A DNA stretch of 9,746 nt from a bacterium (GTDB lineage: Bacteria > Bacillota > Clostridia > Oscillospirales > Acutalibacteraceae), in NCBI GenBank assembly GCA_020625635.1, contig JAHLBL010000052.1:1-9746 (forward strand). The letters are read 5' to 3'. The translations under genes were made by a program, and so were the position numbers. Positions 6,642 to 9,746 of the stretch are shown one piece after another. The notes under the pieces were generated by a model. It made no database searches. It worked only from the letters and a program-made list of their open reading frames with translations, and was not told the origin of the DNA. Position 1 is the first letter of the stretch. Every line of letters starts with the position of its first letter.

Positions 6642-7503
6642 GATTTGCAATTTATGTCCTAAAAAGTGCGGCGCTGTGCGCGACGAAGTACGCGGAGAAG
6701 GAGCCTGCGGGCTCACCGCGCTTCCGCGGCTCGCGCGGGTCGCGCCTCATATGTGGGAGGAGCCGTGCATAAGCGGCGAAAAAGGAAGCGGAGCCGTGTT
6801 CTTTTCGGGCTGTACCATGCGCTGTGTATTCTGCCAGAACTACGAAATCTCCGCCGAAAACCTTGGCAGGACGGTCAGCGTCGAACAGCTCGCGGAGGAA
6901 TTCAGGCGGCTGGAGGATATGGGCGTACATAATATTAACCTCGTCTCCCCCACTCCGTACGTTCCCGCGATCATAAGGGCGTTCGCTCTTTACCGCCCGC
7001 GCGTTCCCGTCGTATACAACTGCTCGGGCTACGAGCGTGTCGAAACGCTGAGGGCGCTGAAGGGGATCGTCGACGTATGGCTTCCCGACTTCAAATACTC
7101 CGATAACACGCTCGGTGAAAGGTACTCGGGCGTTAAAAATTATAAAGAAACCGCCCTGAATGCCATTACCGAAATGGTCAGACAGAGCGGAAAGCCTGTT
7201 TTTGATGATGACGGTATGATACAGAGCGGCGTGATCGTCCGACACCTCGTTCTCCCGAACCACACCCGCAACAGCCTCGGAGCAATCGACTTGCTGAACG
7301 CCTTTTCCGAGGACATATTGATCAGCCTTATGGGGCAATATATACCTATGGGAGTCGCGAGCCGCTATCCCGAGCTGAACCGCAAAACAACGGCGAGGGA
7401 ATACGAAAAGGTAAAAAACCACCTCTTCTCGCTCGACCTCGACGGCTTCGTGCAGGAGCTGAGCTCGGCGGATAAAAAGTACGTGCCGAAGTGGGAGTAT
7501 TAA
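6640..7503 (+). CDS. PflX-type radical SAM protein
   Basis: A 287-residue cytoplasmic iron-sulfur protein of the group named PflX in COG1313, related to pyruvate formate-lyase activating enzymes. The radical SAM cluster motif is C58-x3-C62-x2-C65 in the stretch GCTMRCVFCQN. An N-terminal cysteine group (C3, C6, C10 and C23, in CNLCPKKCG and GACG) is typical of this subgroup and may hold another metal centre. Conserved-looking stretches follow at VSPTPYVP and LPDFKYSD. Length is normal for the family. The start is supported by AAGGTGA six bases upstream. No pyruvate formate-lyase or other glycyl radical enzyme lies in the window, so the substrate is unknown and the PFL-activase label should not be taken literally. 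It faces trmL, with 27 bases between the stop codons. Confidence 0.88.
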   Translation: MICNLCPKKCGAVRDEVRGEGACGLTALPRLARVAPHMWEEPCISGEKGSGAVFFSGCTMRCVFCQNYEISAENLGRTVSVEQLAEEFRRLEDMGVHNINLVSPTPYVPAIIRAFALYRPRVPVVYNCSGYERVETLRALKGIVDVWLPDFKYSDNTLGERYSGVKNYKETALNAITEMVRQSGKPVFDDDGMIQSGVIVRHLVLPNHTRNSLGAIDLLNAFSEDILISLMGQYIPMGVASRYPELNRKTTAREYEKVKNHLFSLDLDGFVQELSSADKKYVPKWEY

Positions 7504-7509
7504 TAACGA

Positions 7510-7532
7510 ACAGCGGAGATCCCCTGTTTTCT
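7510..7532 (+). terminator. Weak possible terminator after the radical SAM gene
   Basis: ACAG (7510-7513) pairs with CTGT (7524-7527), and an inner GG/CC pairing is separated by one mismatch. A short TTTTCT follows. The stem is weak and the tail runs into the stop codon of the convergent trmL gene. Confidence 0.3.
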
Positions 7533-8037
7533 ATCCCTCGCCCCATTTATGCCTGTGCAGCTCTCCGTGGGTGAGCAGATCGGGATAGTCCCACTGGCGG
7601 AGAACCTCGTAGGCGGCAATCGCCACGGAATTTGAGAGATTAAGAGACCTCGCGTCCTCTACCATGGGGATGCGCACTGTTGTATCGGGGTACTGCATAA
7701 GGACGTGCTCGGGCAGACCCCGCGTTTCCTTTCCGAACAGCAGATAACAGCCGTCCTCATAAACGGCGTCGGTATGACGGTGGAGCGCTTTTGTTGAAAA
7801 AAGGTAATATTTTCCACCATTTGTTTTTTCAAAGAAATCGTCGAGACTGTCGTAGTATGTAATATCGAGCAGATGCCAGTAATCGAGCCCCGCGCGCTTC
7901 AGATGTCTGTCCGTGATCTCAAAGCCGAACGGACGCACAAGATGAAGTCTCGCGCCCGTCGCTGCGCAGGTCCGCGCGACGTTTCCCGTATTTCCCGCGA
8001 TCTCGGGCTCGACCATAACGATATTAAGTGTTGCCAA
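7531..8037 (-). CDS. trmL: tRNA (cytidine/uridine-34-2'-O)-methyltransferase TrmL
   Basis: A 168-residue SPOUT-class enzyme that uses S-adenosylmethionine to methylate the 2'-OH of the wobble nucleotide 34 in leucine tRNAs. The family signatures are all visible: PEIAGNTGNVARTC near the N-terminus, the knot segments LLFGKETRGLP (about 99-109) and RIPM at about 122, and the C-terminal RSLNLSNSVAIAAYEVLRQ (about 130-148). Length matches TrmL/YibK proteins without extra domains. The start codon is TTG at 8035-8037. It is supported by AGAGGTG (minus strand) seven bases upstream, and the next Met would remove the first beta strand. The gene is divergent from the small protein at 8106. Confidence 0.94.
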   Translation of the reverse strand: MATLNIVMVEPEIAGNTGNVARTCAATGARLHLVRPFGFEITDRHLKRAGLDYWHLLDITYYDSLDDFFEKTNGGKYYLFSTKALHRHTDAVYEDGCYLLFGKETRGLPEHVLMQYPDTTVRIPMVEDARSLNLSNSVAIAAYEVLRQWDYPDLLTHGELHRHKWGEG

Positions 8038-8060
8038 AACTTATCACCTCTAAATATATT
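8031..8060 (+). promoter_or_regulatory. Likely promoter of the 60-residue gene
   Basis: TTGCCA (8031-8036) and TATATT (8055-8060) are separated by 18 bases. The -35 box overlaps the TTG start codon of the divergent trmL gene. The predicted leader is about 39 bases and includes GGAGG. Confidence 0.5.
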
Positions 8061-8105
8061 GTATACGCAAATAATAATTTTGCAAGGCTTTTTGGAGGTG
8101 AAATT

Positions 8106-8288
8106 ATGGCAAAAAATTCATTTATGGGCACGATGAAAAGCATAACGGGCGGAGTTATCGCGGGCGCGATGCTCGGCTACGCGGGACGGATGATGACCGA
8201 GAACAAGCCGAAAATGAAAAAGAAGGCGCACAAGGCGATGAACACCTTCGGACAGATCATCGACACCGCCCAGTATATGTTTAAATAA
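8106..8288 (+). CDS. Small glycine-zipper protein, function unknown
   Basis: A 60-residue basic protein. Residues 8-29 contain small-residue spacing typical of a glycine zipper (GTMKSITGGVIAGAMLGYAG), which could insert in or lie on a membrane. Residues 35-43 are strongly basic (KPKMKKKAHK), and the C-terminal third may form an amphipathic helix ending QYMFK. The layout recalls small YtxH-like or envelope-associated proteins of Firmicutes, but I do not recognise a named family. The start is set by GGAGG (8094-8098) seven bases upstream of ATG. The frame continues upstream to 8028, but that start has no ribosome site. The palindromic repeat at 8313 lies 24 bases after the stop. Confidence 0.75.
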   Translation: MAKNSFMGTMKSITGGVIAGAMLGYAGRMMTENKPKMKKKAHKAMNTFGQIIDTAQYMFK

Positions 8289-8312
8289 GTAAAAGCGGAA
8301 TACAAATGACAA

Positions 8313-8353
8313 TCGGGCAGACAGGTTCATATACGGAGAACCTGTCTGCCCGA
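8313..8353. repeat. Complete dispersed palindromic element
   Basis: The left arm TCGGGCAGACAGGTTC (8313-8328) and right arm GAACCTGTCTGCCCGA (8338-8353) are perfect reverse complements, 16 bp, around the 9-base loop ATATACGGA. The element lies between two convergent genes (stops at 8288 and 8370), where a bidirectional terminator would be useful, but neither side has a proper T-tract. Its right arm recurs at 1-15, so it is a repeated element and not just a local terminator. Confidence 0.85.
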
Positions 8354-8369
8354 CCTTTGATTATCAATT

Positions 8370-8762
8370 TTACAGAAGCTTCTCGCCCTCACCCATAACG
8401 GGGATATCGAACGCGACAGCGTCCTCGAGGTGGAACGCCATAAGCTTGTTGCCTGTCTGCTCGTTGTAGATCATTTCAAGGTGACTTTCCCTGATCATCT
8501 GCTCCGCGTATTTATAATCGTCCTCAAAAACTGCCCTTCCCGTGTAGCGGAGCCAGTGACCGTCGGGCTTGCAGGCTACGATCTCGACCAGCGGATTTGC
8601 GGTCATCTGTCTGTAAACAGCCTTAAAATCGCCCACGCCGAAGATAAGCCTGCCGTCCTCCTCAATAAAAGCACCCAGCGGACGCAGCTTGGGCTGATCG
8701 CCGTCGACGGTTGCCATAAAGAACACTCCCGCTTCGGCTAAAAAATCCTTTACCTTACTCAT
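8370..8762 (-). CDS. Pyridoxamine 5'-phosphate oxidase-family flavoprotein
   Basis: A 130-residue cytoplasmic protein with the FMN-binding split-barrel pattern. An N-terminal helix leads into the strand FFMATVDGDQPKLRPLG (about 14-30), then LIFGVGDFKAVYRQMTANP (about 39-57) and VEIVA. It ends with a strand containing VAFDIPVMGEG. Members of this family bind FMN or F420 and many have no known substrate, so true PNPOx (pdxH) activity is not implied; the length is short for PdxH. The start is supported by AAGGAGAG. This site overlaps the stop codon of the upstream gene (12 bases between coding regions), so the two genes are very probably co-transcribed and perhaps translationally coupled. Confidence 0.88.
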   Translation of the reverse strand: MSKVKDFLAEAGVFFMATVDGDQPKLRPLGAFIEEDGRLIFGVGDFKAVYRQMTANPLVEIVACKPDGHWLRYTGRAVFEDDYKYAEQMIRESHLEMIYNEQTGNKLMAFHLEDAVAFDIPVMGEGEKLL

Positions 8763-8774
8763 TTTAATCTCTCC

Positions 8775-9458
8775 TTACTTTATAAACTTTTTGATTTTGC
8801 TGATATTTTCATCGGGAAAAAGCTCCCTGAAATGATCAAGAATCCTCTCGTACGACTCCGCGGGCGTGCGCGCGTATACCCTTTCGGTGAAGTCGCCACC
8901 CATAAACACCTCGGGCGTAGAATACTCGGCAACGCCCCAGCCATACGGCTCGCCGCGCTTGTTTTTCATATAAACGAAGTCGCTGATGATTACATAGCAC
9001 TGAGCCTGAAGGCGGTTCATAGTTGTGTCAAAGCCCTTGTTGCCGCCCTTTCTGTAGTCGCCGATCTCCTTGAGCTTTTTCGAGATGATCGGCGCGTCGG
9101 AGCTCACGAGGTCGAAAAGTCTCTTGTCCCTGTAGGGAGCGAGCCCGTCGTCGAAGCGCGCGTCGAAGTCGTAACCGTCGCGTCGGTAATTCGCGAAGTC
9201 GGCGAACCACTCGCGGCTGATGTAGCACGCCTTTTTCTCAAAGAATTTTCCATACGCGCAGCCTGTTTCCCTTATGACGGGACCCTTCCACTCCCACGCG
9301 CTCCACTCGCCCGTGTCGCTGTGCCACCAGCACTCGGGCGCGATATGCTCCTCGATAGAAAAGCCCTCGATCGAGTTTTCAAAAAACGGCAGGAATCCGA
9401 ACTCGTTGACCGCGCCGATGAGGTCGGATTTTGTTTTTATAATAAAGTTTCCGAACAT
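8775..9458 (-). CDS. AlkZ-related protein (uncharacterised)
   Basis: A 227-residue soluble protein without signal peptide. Its Trp- and Tyr-rich core includes PECWWHSDTGEWSAWEWKGP, then YGKFFEKKACYISREWF, FANYRRDGYDFDARFDDG and a GWGVAEYSTPE segment. I recognise this pattern as that of clostridial proteins labelled AlkZ-related, distantly linked to the YcaQ/AlkX-type DNA glycosylase family. The assignment is from memory and the enzymatic role is unproven. The start at 9458 is chosen because GGAGG lies nine bases upstream and because the alternative TTG at 9509 would lie upstream of the predicted transcription start. It is the first gene of an operon with the PPOX-family gene. Confidence 0.65.
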   Translation of the reverse strand: MFGNFIIKTKSDLIGAVNEFGFLPFFENSIEGFSIEEHIAPECWWHSDTGEWSAWEWKGPVIRETGCAYGKFFEKKACYISREWFADFANYRRDGYDFDARFDDGLAPYRDKRLFDLVSSDAPIISKKLKEIGDYRKGGNKGFDTTMNRLQAQCYVIISDFVYMKNKRGEPYGWGVAEYSTPEVFMGGDFTERVYARTPAESYERILDHFRELFPDENISKIKKFIK

Positions 9459-9488
9459 AAACCTCCGCCTCCCGAAATATCCGCTTTT

Positions 9489-9517
9489 ATAATAGCACCG
9501 AAAAATCAATATGTCTA
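9489..9517 (-). promoter_or_regulatory. Sigma-A promoter of the AlkZ-related/PPOX operon
   Basis: On the minus strand TAGACA (9512-9517) is followed after 17 bases by TATTAT (9489-9494); each box matches consensus at five of six positions. The predicted transcription start is near 9482, about 24 bases before the chosen ATG. Confidence 0.75.
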
Positions 9518-9528
9518 TAATATGTTAC

Positions 9529-9557
9529 AAAAAAAGGCTGCCGCGAATGCGACAGCC
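9529..9557 (-). terminator. Intrinsic terminator of the partial Ig-like protein gene
   Basis: On the minus strand GGCTGTCGC (9549-9557) pairs with GCGGCAGCC (9536-9544), nine base pairs with one U-G, around the loop ATTC, followed at once by seven T. It lies 14 bases after the stop of the partial gene and just before the promoter of the next operon. Confidence 0.93.
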
Positions 9558-9571
9558 CTGCTGTGTATGAA

Positions 9572-9746
9572 TTATTTCACTTTGATTTTCACCGTCACGT
9601 TTTTGCTTCCGCTCTTGTAATTCGCGTTGCCCTTGGCGGTAACTTTTACTTTAATTTTGAGAGTCTGATTCTTTTTGAATTTTTTGTATTTTTTGACTGT
9701 GATAACGCCCTTTTTGGAAATGCTCAGATATTTTGAGCCGCTGACC
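9572..9746 (-). CDS. C-terminal end of an Ig-like (Big_2-type) surface protein, partial
   Basis: An open frame enters from the right edge and ends at TAA (9572-9574), giving the last 57 residues. The translation has the alternating beta pattern of a bacterial Ig-like repeat: SKYLSISKKGVITVKK, then a Lys-rich turn, LKIKVKVTAKGNANYKSGS and the ending NVTVKIKVK. In gut Clostridia such repeats close large secreted or wall-linked proteins, often with leucine-rich repeats. The rest of this protein is outside the window, so its role cannot be stated. The fragment is very Lys-rich and ends without an anchor motif. The absence of in-frame stops and the terminator directly after it support a real gene. 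Confidence 0.8.
   Translation of the reverse strand, partial: VSGSKYLSISKKGVITVKKYKKFKKNQTLKIKVKVTAKGNANYKSGSKNVTVKIKVK

Noticed and set aside
6652..7422. 256-residue minus-strand open frame
   Set aside because: Antisense shadow of the radical SAM gene, whose motifs are clear; no ribosome site or family pattern.
8058..8085. Minus-strand promoter for trmL (TTGCAA, 16 bp, TACAAT)
   Set aside because: Transcription would start within or next to the ribosome site, leaving almost no leader, and the -35 box matches poorly; kept only as a possibility.
8106..8288. Double-glycine bacteriocin precursor
   Set aside because: The N-terminal part has a GG pair but lacks the acidic, hydrophobic leader pattern, and there is no transporter or immunity gene nearby.
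9459..9509. TTG at 9509 as the start of the AlkZ-related gene
   Set aside because: It overlaps the promoter spacer, upstream of the predicted transcription start, and has no ribosome site; ATG at 9458 has one.
8832..9620. 262-residue plus-strand open frame
   Set aside because: Antisense to the AlkZ-related gene and running through its promoter and the neighbouring terminator; composition is that of a shadow frame with no recognisable domain.

Overview
The window looks like a chromosomal segment of a starch-degrading gut or rumen Clostridium, most likely a Ruminococcus-type member of the Oscillospiraceae. The argument is indirect: two secreted proteins carry cellulosome-type dockerins together with starch-binding modules, an arrangement best known from the amylosome of Ruminococcus bromii. 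Base composition is roughly balanced, and most genes have Gram-positive Shine-Dalgarno sites and sigma-A promoters. The species cannot be named from the sequence.

Region 1 (1-6357) is the amylosome part. On the minus strand lies a pullulanase of 1105 residues (CBM48, GH13 catalytic domain, three MucBP-like repeats, a starch-binding module, C-terminal dockerin), closed by a clear terminator. Downstream of it is an 826-residue calcineurin-like metallophosphoesterase that also carries an X25/CBM48-like module, a dockerin and a CBM26-like starch-binding module. Both have signal peptides. The pullulanase would remove alpha-1,6 branches. The phosphoesterase is the surprise: it may act on phosphate carried by starch granules, or on starch-bound phospholipid, within the same surface complex. 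The 291-bp space upstream of the pullulanase holds two divergent sigma-A promoters and several dyad or direct repeats that may be operators.

Region 2 (6357-8288) holds a short conserved gene (DUF6514-like), a PflX-type radical SAM gene whose start codon lies in a perfect hairpin, a convergent trmL tRNA methyltransferase starting at TTG, and a 60-residue glycine-zipper protein.

Region 3 (8289-9746) has a long perfect palindrome whose right half also forms the left edge of the window. It also has a two-gene minus-strand operon (AlkZ-related protein, then a PPOX-family flavoprotein) behind a strong promoter, a textbook terminator, and the C-terminal end of an Ig-like surface protein cut by the right edge.

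The most interesting item is the dockerin-bearing, starch-binding metallophosphoesterase beside a dockerin-bearing pullulanase. The dispersed palindrome, the heptamer array and the start-codon hairpin are the main non-coding signals.
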